Positions 1-6,485 of a stretch of DNA of 14,324 nucleotides are shown one piece after another. The stretch's first letter is position 1; each line of letters begins with the position of its first letter. The translations under genes were made by a program, and so were the position numbers. Source of the DNA: an uncultured Granulosicoccaceae bacterium (GTDB lineage Bacteria > Pseudomonadota > Gammaproteobacteria > Granulosicoccales > Granulosicoccaceae); contig CALFBL010000286.1 in NCBI GenBank assembly GCA_937951695.1, positions 1-14,324 of the forward strand, written 5' to 3'. Below the pieces are notes generated by a model. The model saw only the letters and a program-made list of their open reading frames with translations. It did no database searches and was not told the DNA's origin.

Positions 1-1264
1 CCCGATCGATCAGTATAAAACTGCCCGTTTCGTGGTTATCCGTAAAGGCATCAAAAGCGATGGGTTGATCGGTGCTGATGTTACACACCCCAATTGAATT
101 CAATTCCAGTTGCTTAGACGCTGTATGTTCGAGCGTGTTGACATTCACTTCGTACTTGATTTGTGTGACAGTGGCGGACACGGTTTTGGTGCCGATTTTC
201 AGCCAATAGGGACGGCCACTGTGCATCGGCTCTTCATGCATCCAGACGATGGTGCTTTCAAATTGATCGGCTGTGCTAGCAGGGTTTTCTGTGGTAGAGA
301 TAATGTCGCCACGTGATACATCAATTTCATCGTCCAGGGTAAGCGTAACGCTTTGTCCTGCCACCGCTTCTGCGAGGTCGCCATCGTAAGACACGATGCG
401 GGCAACGGTGCTGGTTTTACCCGATGGTTGTACCCGAATACTGTCACCGGGTTTGATCGAACCACTGGTGATAGCCCCTGCAAAACCGCGAAAATCCAGG
501 TTAGGTCGGTTAACCCACTGAACCGGTAAACGAAACGGATCGTTGCGACGGGTTTCATGATTGACTTCAGCGGTTTCAAGGTACGACAGTAAGGTCGGTC
601 CGTGATACCAGGGCATCACTGGGCTGCGTTGTAGAATATTATCGCCGCACAATGCAGACATCGGAATCGGCGTGACGTTCTCCAGGCCAATCTCTTTGGC
701 AAAGCTTTGATAGGTATCCACGATCTCTTTGTACACCGACTCATCGTATTTCATGAGATCCATTTTGTTTACCGCCAGGATGACGTTACGAATACCCAGC
801 AACGACAGCAGATAACTGTGACGACGGGTTTGTGTCAACACGCCTTGGCGTGCATCACACAGGATAATGGCAGCATCGCAGGTGGACGCGCCCGTCACCA
901 TATTGCGGGTGTATTGCTCATGCCCGGGCGTATCGGCAACAATAAACTTGCGGTTATCGGTGGAGAAAAAGCGGTAAGCGACATCGATGGTGATGCCTTG
1001 CTCACGTTCGGCTGCCAGCCCGTCAACGAGCAGGGCGAAATCCATTTCTTTGCCTTGTGTACCCCATTTTTTTGAATCCGACGCTACAGCGTCCAGTTGA
1101 TCTTCAAACAGGACTTTACTCTCGTACAGTAAGCGTCCGATTAAGGTACTTTTGCCATCATCGACGCTACCGCAAGTGATAAAGCGCAGTAAGCTTTTGT
1201 TCTCATGCTGGGTCAGATACTCGTTGATATCGCTGGCAATTAATGCTTGATTTGGCTGGTTCAT
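1..1264 (-). CDS. cysN: Sulfate adenylyltransferase subunit 1 (ATP sulfurylase GTPase), 3'-truncated by window edge
   Basis: This is the GTPase subunit of ATP sulfurylase, which couples GTP hydrolysis to formation of adenosine 5'-phosphosulfate (APS) by CysD in the cytoplasm. The frame read from the ATG at 1264-1262 begins MNQPNQALIASDINEYL and carries all GTPase motifs: G1 GSVDDGKST (about residues 32-40), G2 GITID (90-94), G3 DTPGHEQY (111-118) and G4 NKMD (166-169). EF-Tu-like beta-barrel domains follow. About 421 residues are visible with no stop before base 1. The usual CysN is about 475 aa, so roughly 50 residues are missing; a CysNC fusion carrying APS kinase at the C terminus cannot be excluded. 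The start overlaps the cysD stop by one base (TAATG), indicating translational coupling within one operon. The family assignment is secure. Confidence 0.96.
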   Translation of the reverse strand, partial: MNQPNQALIASDINEYLTQHENKSLLRFITCGSVDDGKSTLIGRLLYESKVLFEDQLDAVASDSKKWGTQGKEMDFALLVDGLAAEREQGITIDVAYRFFSTDNRKFIVADTPGHEQYTRNMVTGASTCDAAIILCDARQGVLTQTRRHSYLLSLLGIRNVILAVNKMDLMKYDESVYKEIVDTYQSFAKEIGLENVTPIPMSALCGDNILQRSPVMPWYHGPTLLSYLETAEVNHETRRNDPFRLPVQWVNRPNLDFRGFAGAITSGSIKPGDSIRVQPSGKTSTVARIVSYDGDLAEAVAGQSVTLTLDDEIDVSRGDIISTTENPASTADQFESTIVWMHEEPMHSGRPYWLKIGTKTVSATVTQIKYEVNVNTLEHTASKQLELNSIGVCNISTDQPIAFDAFTDNHETGSFILIDR

Positions 1265-3012
1265 TAGAAGTAGCCCTCTTGCTTTTTCTTTTCCATGGAT
1301 GCGGCTGTGTCGTGATCGATCAGTCGACCGTCCCGCTCTGAGGTGGTGGCTAGCAGCATCTCTTGAATGATGTCGGTGAGTGTGGTGGCGTTGGATTCAA
1401 CCGCACCGGTTAGCGGGTAACAACCGAGTGTGCGAAATCGAACGCGCTTGATCTGAGGTGTTTCACCGTCGAACATTGGCATTCGATCATCATCGACCAT
1501 GATAAGTTGTCCGTCGCGTTCAACCACAGGGCGTTGATCGGAAAAGTACAGCGGCACAATCGGAATTGATTGCTGGTGGATGTATTGCCAGACATCGAGT
1601 TCAGTCCAGTTGGAGATCGGGAAGCAGCGAATGGATTCGTCTTTGCGTTTTTTTGCGTTGTACAGGTTCCACAATTCAGGGCGCTGGCTTTTTGGTTCCC
1701 AGCGATGAGCGGATGTACGAAAGCTGAAGACACGTTCTTTCGCGCGAGATTTTTCCTCATCACGACGAGCGCCACCAAAGGCCACATCAAAGCCGTGCTT
1801 GTCCAGCGCTTGCTTTAGCGCTTGAGTTTTCATGATGTCGGTGTGCAGTTCAGAGCCATGAGTGAACGGACTAATGCCTTGACGAATGCCTTCGTCGTTC
1901 TGGTGCACCAGTAATTCAAAGCCGAGCTCTTTCGCGATGGTGTCGCGAAATTTGTACATTTCCTGAAACTTCCACGTGGTATCGACGTGCAACAACGGAA
2001 ACGGAGGCGGTGCTGGATAGAACGCTTTTGCTGCAAGGTGCAGCATCACCGCACTGTCTTTACCAATCGAGTAAAGCATGACCGGATTGGTCGCTTCCGC
2101 CACCACTTCACGCATGATATGGATGCTTTCGGCTTCCAGTCGTTGGAGGTGTGTTAGGCGTTCAGGGGCAAGCAATAAATCGCCCGGTTTTTCCGTGGAT
2201 TTCATGGGAGCTGTCATAGGTGGTTGAACCGTTAAGGTTGAAGATGATTTGTCGTGATTCGATGTCATGGCCGCTGGTAGCAACAAGGCCGGATGTCCGC
2301 TGCGTTGTTGCCAGCGTTGTGCCCAGGCTTTTTCAATGCCTTGGTTCAGTCGTATGACCGGGGCAAGGGCTGCGCCGACTCGGTCGGTCACCACGCTAAG
2401 AAAATCGGTAAACGTGCTTTCGTCCAGGCGCTCCACCAGTACCCACAGGCAAAGCCCGCGAGCGGTGTGTGCACACAGCAGCGTGTGCGCGTGGACAATG
2501 TCATGAAGCGTGTGCGTGCTGATCCACAGCAGGCGGCGTTTGTGGCGTTTGGCGTTCGCGATGAAGCGTGCGGTTTCCGTGCCGTGTGCAGGCACTGATC
2601 GAGGCGCGGGCGTTGCCGGGCTAAAGCCCCAAGTCCTGGCGTATCGATTCGCCGTCGCTGCACTGACGTCTACGCCTTGTTCGCTCAGCCAATCGCCCAA
2701 TCGGAGGTTGTTCCATAGCGGTGAAGGCTGCAGGGCGATGTCGGCGCAAACCGTGGAGGCGATAAAGGCCTGCTTCAGCTCAACCAGTCGTTGCGGGCTG
2801 AGGGCCTTGGCAGCGTTTGGCCGACCACGGGGTTTGACTGCTACACCGTCCCAACCGTCGGCTTGGTAGGCCTTCATGGCCGCAACCACTGTGGGAACGC
2901 TCAATCCCACCGCCGCGCTGACTTGCGCCAACGATTCGCCGTCCAACCGTCGGCGCACCGCTTCGAGCCGTTGCTCATTTAAAACTTTAATGGTTGTTGG
3001 TGGATTAAGCAA
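1264..3012 (-). CDS. cysD: Sulfate adenylyltransferase subunit 2 with N-terminal transposase-like HTH extension
   Basis: The C-terminal part (about residues 283-582) is a complete CysD, the ATP-pyrophosphatase subunit that adenylylates sulfate to APS. It shows the PP-loop YSIGKDSAVMLH (314-325), GGARRDEEKSRAKER (413-427), FRTLGCYPLTGAVES (526-540) and the terminal KKKQEGYF. E. coli CysD has 302 aa; this frame has 582. Residues 1-248 resemble an IS630-type transposase: a helix-turn-helix (about 20-50), a GRP linker, a second winged-helix-like unit (about 95-130) and an eroded RNase-H-like fold. Residues 249-283 form a Ser/Thr/Pro-rich linker. No stop interrupts the join. The assigned start is TTG at 3012, 37 bases after an in-frame stop, with no clear Shine-Dalgarno. 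A CysD of normal size could start at ATG 2217 or 2205 (M266, M270), but those also lack a visible Shine-Dalgarno. Enzyme identity is certain; fusion versus internal start is open. Confidence 0.85.
   Translation of the reverse strand: MLNPPTTIKVLNEQRLEAVRRRLDGESLAQVSAAVGLSVPTVVAAMKAYQADGWDGVAVKPRGRPNAAKALSPQRLVELKQAFIASTVCADIALQPSPLWNNLRLGDWLSEQGVDVSAATANRYARTWGFSPATPAPRSVPAHGTETARFIANAKRHKRRLLWISTHTLHDIVHAHTLLCAHTARGLCLWVLVERLDESTFTDFLSVVTDRVGAALAPVIRLNQGIEKAWAQRWQQRSGHPALLLPAAMTSNHDKSSSTLTVQPPMTAPMKSTEKPGDLLLAPERLTHLQRLEAESIHIMREVVAEATNPVMLYSIGKDSAVMLHLAAKAFYPAPPPFPLLHVDTTWKFQEMYKFRDTIAKELGFELLVHQNDEGIRQGISPFTHGSELHTDIMKTQALKQALDKHGFDVAFGGARRDEEKSRAKERVFSFRTSAHRWEPKSQRPELWNLYNAKKRKDESIRCFPISNWTELDVWQYIHQQSIPIVPLYFSDQRPVVERDGQLIMVDDDRMPMFDGETPQIKRVRFRTLGCYPLTGAVESNATTLTDIIQEMLLATTSERDGRLIDHDTAASMEKKKQEGYF
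2269..3012 (-). mobile_element. Domesticated or relic IS630-like transposase module fused to cysD
   Basis: This is the portion of the cysD frame with no counterpart in ordinary CysD. Motif order follows IS630 transposases: an HTH with LAQVSAAVGLSVPTVVAAMKAY, the KPRGRPNAAKALSPQ linker, and a second DNA-binding unit ending TANRYARTWGFSP. A beta strand RLLWIST then falls where the first catalytic Asp is expected, VIRLNQGIEK where the second (usually LDN) is expected, and LLLPA where LPxYSPxLNPIE would begin. By this hand alignment all three catalytic acids are missing, so it cannot be an active transposase. Sixty-base blocks at 2701 and 2881 are 63% and 65% GC, against 52% in cysD blocks at 1681 and 1801. 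I saw no terminal inverted repeats or target duplication. The assignment rests on motif memory, not a database hit. Confidence 0.5.
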
Positions 3013-3482
3013 TGGAATAATTCGATGATGTCGGAGGGTATCAGAGTATTAAATTACAAAATCCATGCCGTATGCGAGTGATTCGACGCTACTGTGAGTA
3101 GATTATCAAATTGCCTATGCTATTAAAGTTAAAAATTGGCGAATAAAATCGTTCATTTGGCAATTCGGGTGGAAGATTTTCGCGAGGGTATGGCGTTGCG
3201 GTGGAGTGATTCAACCGTTTTTGGTAATCTAAGTTACTGTTATATAGATAAATATTGTACTGTAGCGGGATTTTCTATTAAAGTTTTAATTGATCTGTAG
3301 CGACCCCGCTCAACGCGTGTGGAACCGATTCTCGGTCAACCCGGCGGCTCATGCTCCACGAAATCCGCGCCCGCACTTTACGAGGCCCGTAACAGCTGCC
3401 AAAATTTGGCTCATAAGGGCGGGCAAAAGCGGTATCCTCCCACGTTCAATAACGTCTATATGAGGTGCTTTCCAGCACACCC
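3013..3482. promoter_or_regulatory. Divergent cysD / miaB regulatory region
   Basis: About 470 bases separate the cysD fusion start from miaB, and no gene is recognised here. The cysD-proximal part (about 3040-3300) is very AT-rich; the 60 bases from 3101 are 28% GC. The miaB-proximal part is GC-rich. On the plus strand, TTGGTA at 3221 with TATAGA at 3243 (16-base spacer) and TTGTAC at 3255 with TAAAGT at 3279 (18-base spacer) are weak sigma-70-like pairs. Neither is convincing. Small inverted repeats occur at 3324-3336 (ACCGA-TTC-TCGGT) and 3442-3455 (ACGTT-CAAT-AACGT). The region must hold promoters for both transcripts, but I cannot place them firmly. Confidence 0.5.
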
Positions 3483-3486
3483 ATGA
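3460..3486 (+). other. Candidate 8-codon leader ORF overlapping the miaB start
   Basis: ATG at 3460 opens a frame encoding MRCFPAHP, and its TGA stop (3484-3486) overlaps the miaB ATG (3483-3485) as ATGA. The arrangement would allow translational coupling. No good Shine-Dalgarno precedes it and it is short enough to arise by chance, so it is listed as a candidate only. Confidence 0.25.
3465..3478 (+). promoter_or_regulatory. Small hairpin between GAGG and the miaB ATG
   Basis: GTGCT (3465-3469) and AGCAC (3474-3478) are perfect 5-base arms around a TTCC loop. The only Shine-Dalgarno-like string, GAGG at 3462-3465, is 17 bases before the miaB ATG, which is too far on a linear RNA. Folding this hairpin would bring it to about 4 bases. 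The stem is short, so this is tentative. Confidence 0.3.
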
Positions 3487-4838
3487 CTCGAAAAGTTTTT
3501 ATTAAAACTCACGGCTGTCAGATGAATGAATATGACTCAGCCAAAATGCTTGATGTATTGGGAGAACACGGGCCAGTAGAAGCCACACAAGACCCAGCAG
3601 AAGCCGACATATTACTGCTCAACACCTGCTCCATCCGAGAGAAGGCGCAAGAGAAAGTTTTCTCGGAATTGGGGCGGTGGAAACCTCTGAAAGAGGCACG
3701 CGAAAGTGTCGTGATTGGGGTGGGCGGCTGCGTCGCAAGCCAGGAGGGCGATGCGATTCATCAACGGGCTCCTTTTGTTGATGTGGTGTTCGGACCACAG
3801 ACCTTGCACCGGCTGCCGGAGCTGGTTGAAAACTCCGTGCGCTCAAACCGACCGGTGGTCGACATCAGCTTCCCGGAAATTGAAAAGTTCGACAACCTGC
3901 CAGAACCCAAGGCCGATGGGCCAAGCGCGTTTGTCTCCATCATCGAAGGATGCAGTAAATACTGCAGTTTCTGTGTGGTGCCCTATACCCGGGGTGAAGA
4001 GCTTTCCAGGCCTTTCGATGATGTGCTGGCCGAAGTGGTCGCGTTGTCTGAGCAAGGTGTGCGGGAAATACATTTGTTGGGCCAGAACGTTAACGCCTAT
4101 CGTGGGCCGATGCACGACGGTGGGGTGGGGGACTTGGCATTGCTGATTCACTACGTGGCAGCGGTAGAGGGCATCGACCGGATACGTTTTACGACCTCGC
4201 ATCCAGTGGAATTCAATGACGCGCTCATTGATACGTACCGCACGGTGCCTGAATTAGTCAGTTTTTTGCACTTACCGGTGCAAACCGGCTCGGACCGGAT
4301 TCTGGCTGCTATGAAGCGCGGTCATACAACGCTCGAATACAAATCGAAAATCCGAAAAATCATGGCGGCTCGACCGTCGCTGACATTGTCGTCGGATTTC
4401 ATTGTGGGTTTTCCAGGTGAAACAGAGGAGGATTTTGAAGACACGATGGCGTTGATCGAAACCATGGGCTTCGATAACTCTTACAGTTTTATTTACAGCG
4501 CTCGTCCGGGTACACCTGCGTCAAATCTGCCCGATGAGACGCCAATGGAGATCAAGAAAGCGCGGCTGCACCGACTGCAAGACACGATTGCTCGGCAGGC
4601 CGCGGCGATCAGTCGCGACATGATCGGTTCGGTGCAGCGGGTGTTGGTCGACCGGCCGTCGCGCAAAGACCCGGCGCAGCTCTGTGGTCGAACCGAGAAT
4701 AATCGGGTGGTCAACTTTACCGCCGACACAGCCATCATCGGAGGCTTTGCGGACGTGCTCATTACCGAGGCTCTGCCGAATTCCCTACGCGGAGAGTTTC
4801 AAGCCGTGGTCGAGTCGGGCGTAGCCGCTTGTGGCTGA
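3483..4838 (+). CDS. miaB: tRNA-2-methylthio-N6-dimethylallyladenosine synthase (radical SAM methylthiotransferase)
   Basis: MiaB converts i6A37 to ms2i6A37 in tRNAs that read U-starting codons. From ATG 3483 the protein has 451 aa (E. coli 474) and begins MTRKVFIKTHGCQMNEYDS, aligned with the E. coli N terminus. Three cysteines of the N-terminal auxiliary cluster are C12, C49 and C83. The radical-SAM CxxxCxxC is C157, C161 and C164 in GCSKYCSFC. A C-terminal TRAM region (about 375-440) contains LVDRPSRKDPAQLCGRTENNRVVNF. An in-frame GTG at 3465 would add six residues but lacks a Shine-Dalgarno and family support, so ATG was chosen. This is the first gene of the miaB-ybeZ-ybeY-corC-lnt cluster, and its end overlaps ybeZ by 8 bases. 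No key residue is missing. Confidence 0.96.
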   Translation: MTRKVFIKTHGCQMNEYDSAKMLDVLGEHGPVEATQDPAEADILLLNTCSIREKAQEKVFSELGRWKPLKEARESVVIGVGGCVASQEGDAIHQRAPFVDVVFGPQTLHRLPELVENSVRSNRPVVDISFPEIEKFDNLPEPKADGPSAFVSIIEGCSKYCSFCVVPYTRGEELSRPFDDVLAEVVALSEQGVREIHLLGQNVNAYRGPMHDGGVGDLALLIHYVAAVEGIDRIRFTTSHPVEFNDALIDTYRTVPELVSFLHLPVQTGSDRILAAMKRGHTTLEYKSKIRKIMAARPSLTLSSDFIVGFPGETEEDFEDTMALIETMGFDNSYSFIYSARPGTPASNLPDETPMEIKKARLHRLQDTIARQAAAISRDMIGSVQRVLVDRPSRKDPAQLCGRTENNRVVNFTADTAIIGGFADVLITEALPNSLRGEFQAVVESGVAACG

Positions 4839-5841
4839 GCTAGCGTTTCGAGTAGGGCCTGCTGACAATGATCGATTGGCTAATTTGTGTGGCCAGTTTG
4901 ATGAGCATTTAAAACAAATCGAAGGTCGACTGGACGTCGATATTAATCACCGCGGCGACCGGTTTATGGTGACCGGTAAGGTGGTGAATCAAGTGACCAG
5001 TGCCAAGCGCTTACTGGAACACTTGTACGCTGCCACTGAGTCTGAAACGCTGGAACCTGAGCGAGTACATCTATACATGCAAGAAGCTGAACTGGAAACG
5101 TTGACGGACTCAACCGATACGGCGGCAAAAAAACGCAGTACGATCAAAACTCGTCGCGTGGTTTTACAATGCCGCGGCGAACGCCAGATTGACTACGTGC
5201 AAAGCATCAAGACCCGTGACCTCACCTTTGGTATCGGCCCTGCTGGAACGGGTAAAACGTTTTTGGCGGTAGCCTGTGCGGTTGAAGCGCTTGAGGCGGA
5301 AGAGGTAAGACGCTTGGTGCTGGTTCGTCCCGCAGTCGAAGCCGGGGAGAGGTTGGGGTTTTTACCCGGTGACATGATGCAGAAGGTAGATCCCTACCTA
5401 CGACCCATTTATGATGCGCTCTACGAGTTCATCGGTTTTGAACGGGTCGCCAAATTGGTGGAACGCAATGTCATAGAAATTGCCCCACTCGCGTACATGC
5501 GCGGTCGAACCCTGAACCACTCCTGCATCATCATGGATGAAGCGCAAAATACCACCGTTGAACAGATGAAGATGTTTTTGACGCGTATTGGCTTTGGATC
5601 ACGAGCGATCGTAACCGGGGACGTCACTCAAGTTGACTTGCCAAAGCATCAACTCTCAGGTTTAAAGCACGTTCAAGGTGTACTCGATGGGGTCGATGGT
5701 GTGGGCTTTTGTACATTCCAAGCCAACGATGTCGTAAGACACCCCATGGTGCAGCGTGTTGTCGCAGCCTACGCAAAGTCGGAGCAGGCCGAGCAGGACC
5801 GCGACAACGCGTCAAAACAAAACTCGGTGAACCCAACGTGA
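4831..5841 (+). CDS. ybeZ: PhoH-like ATPase YbeZ
   Basis: This is a PhoH-family P-loop ATPase of 336 aa (E. coli YbeZ about 346). The family works with the YbeY RNase in rRNA maturation and ribosome quality control. The N-terminal 100 residues resemble the small RNA-binding-like domain of PhoH proteins. The ATPase core has Walker A GPAGTGKT (136-143), the VRPAVEAGERLGFLPGD block (165-181), Walker B CIIMDEAQN (232-240) and the TGDVTQVDLP sensor-like motif (262-271). The start is GTG at 4831, inside the last codons of miaB, giving an 8-base overlap that implies coupled translation. The C-terminal tail after about 310 is charged and poorly conserved (KSEQAEQDRDNASKQ). The identification rests on motifs plus synteny. 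Confidence 0.94.
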   Translation: MAELAFRVGPADNDRLANLCGQFDEHLKQIEGRLDVDINHRGDRFMVTGKVVNQVTSAKRLLEHLYAATESETLEPERVHLYMQEAELETLTDSTDTAAKKRSTIKTRRVVLQCRGERQIDYVQSIKTRDLTFGIGPAGTGKTFLAVACAVEALEAEEVRRLVLVRPAVEAGERLGFLPGDMMQKVDPYLRPIYDALYEFIGFERVAKLVERNVIEIAPLAYMRGRTLNHSCIIMDEAQNTTVEQMKMFLTRIGFGSRAIVTGDVTQVDLPKHQLSGLKHVQGVLDGVDGVGFCTFQANDVVRHPMVQRVVAAYAKSEQAEQDRDNASKQNSVNPT

Positions 5842-5917
5842 GTGCTCAGGACTGCAGTCCTGATGACGCGGAACCTCCGTCGATGCCACCTAGCGGATCC
5901 TCCGCCAACGCTTCCAC

Positions 5918-5923
5918 AGGTGA
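5918..5923 (+). promoter_or_regulatory. Shine-Dalgarno AGGTGA deciding the ybeY start
   Basis: AGGTGA lies 7 bases before ATG 5931 and matches the anti-Shine-Dalgarno well. A rival start, GTG 5838, overlaps the ybeZ stop as GTGA and has GGTGA 7 bases upstream. Confidence 0.5.
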
Positions 5924-5930
5924 TTTGTCG

Positions 5931-6485
5931 ATGTCTGACTCTTGCGCCTATGGCTCTTTCACCCCCTGTTTACCGGCCACACAACTTAAGCTGTACACCT
6001 CGATTGAATCAGGCGTCACCGGTGCCGCGATCCCAACCGAGGACTTGATCCATTCCTGGGTGTGGCACAGCATCCGCAGCTTGCCGTGCTTTGATAACTC
6101 CGCGCACTATGAGATCTCCCTGTCCGTGGTCGATGCACCGACCATACAGGCACTCAATCGCGATTACCGCAACAAAGATACCGCCACCAATGTGTTGAGT
6201 TTTCCTTCCGGTATGCCTCCGATACCGGCCACCGAGGATGCGTCTGGGCTGTGCGCTCTGGGTGATATCGTGGCGTGCCAATCGGTGATAGAAGTCGAGG
6301 CAAACACGCAAGGTAAATCGATAGAGCAGCACTGGGCTCATATGCTGGTGCACAGCGTATTGCATCTTTTTGGCTACGATCACATTCACCCCGACGAGGC
6401 CCGGGTTATGGAAACTTTGGAAGTGGAAATATTAAAGTGTCTGTCTGTCTCCAACCCTTATCAGCTGCCTTTCCAGAACTCATGA
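5931..6485 (+). CDS. ybeY: Endoribonuclease YbeY (16S rRNA maturation)
   Basis: YbeY is a metal-dependent single-strand endoribonuclease for 16S rRNA 3'-end maturation and 70S quality control. The zinc motif HSVLHLFGYDH supplies H141, H145 and H151 (numbering from ATG 5931). The family signature NRDYRNKDTATNVLSFP is at 76-92, and LGDIVACQSVIEVEA (110-124) is also typical. The protein is 184 aa from this start, against about 155 in E. coli. Homology begins near TQLKLYTSIES (residue 18), so even the shorter start leaves an N-terminal extension. GTG 5838 would give a 215-aa protein with a Ser/Pro/Asp-rich tail and a 4-base GTGA overlap with ybeZ. ATG 5931 was preferred for its codon, Shine-Dalgarno and length. 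The stop overlaps the corC ATG (ATGA). Confidence 0.92.
   Translation: MSDSCAYGSFTPCLPATQLKLYTSIESGVTGAAIPTEDLIHSWVWHSIRSLPCFDNSAHYEISLSVVDAPTIQALNRDYRNKDTATNVLSFPSGMPPIPATEDASGLCALGDIVACQSVIEVEANTQGKSIEQHWAHMLVHSVLHLFGYDHIHPDEARVMETLEVEILKCLSVSNPYQLPFQNS

Noticed and set aside
199..579. Minus-strand open frame of 126 codons
   Set aside because: It is in a different frame from cysN on the same strand, while the cysN frame stays open and conserved throughout.
707..1075. Plus-strand open frame of about 120 codons
   Set aside because: It lies wholly antisense to the GTPase domain of cysN, which has every family motif; the predicted peptide matches nothing I recognise.
2267..2869. Several plus-strand frames opposite the extra cysD module
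   Set aside because: High-GC shadow frames; the minus-strand frame has recognisable HTH motifs and continues into CysD.
1264..3012. Intact IS630 insertion sequence
   Set aside because: No terminal inverted repeats or target duplication were seen, the catalytic residues are absent, and the frame continues into cysD, so only a domain-level relic is claimed.
3612..4202. Minus-strand frames opposite miaB
   Set aside because: Antisense shadows of a gene with intact radical-SAM motifs.
5709..5930. Longest possible ybeY frame from ATG 5709
   Set aside because: It would overlap ybeZ by more than 130 bases and adds sequence with no family counterpart.
6437..6481. Upstream GTG start for corC
   Set aside because: It lies inside ybeY; ATG 6482 overlaps the ybeY stop as ATGA and fits the family N terminus.
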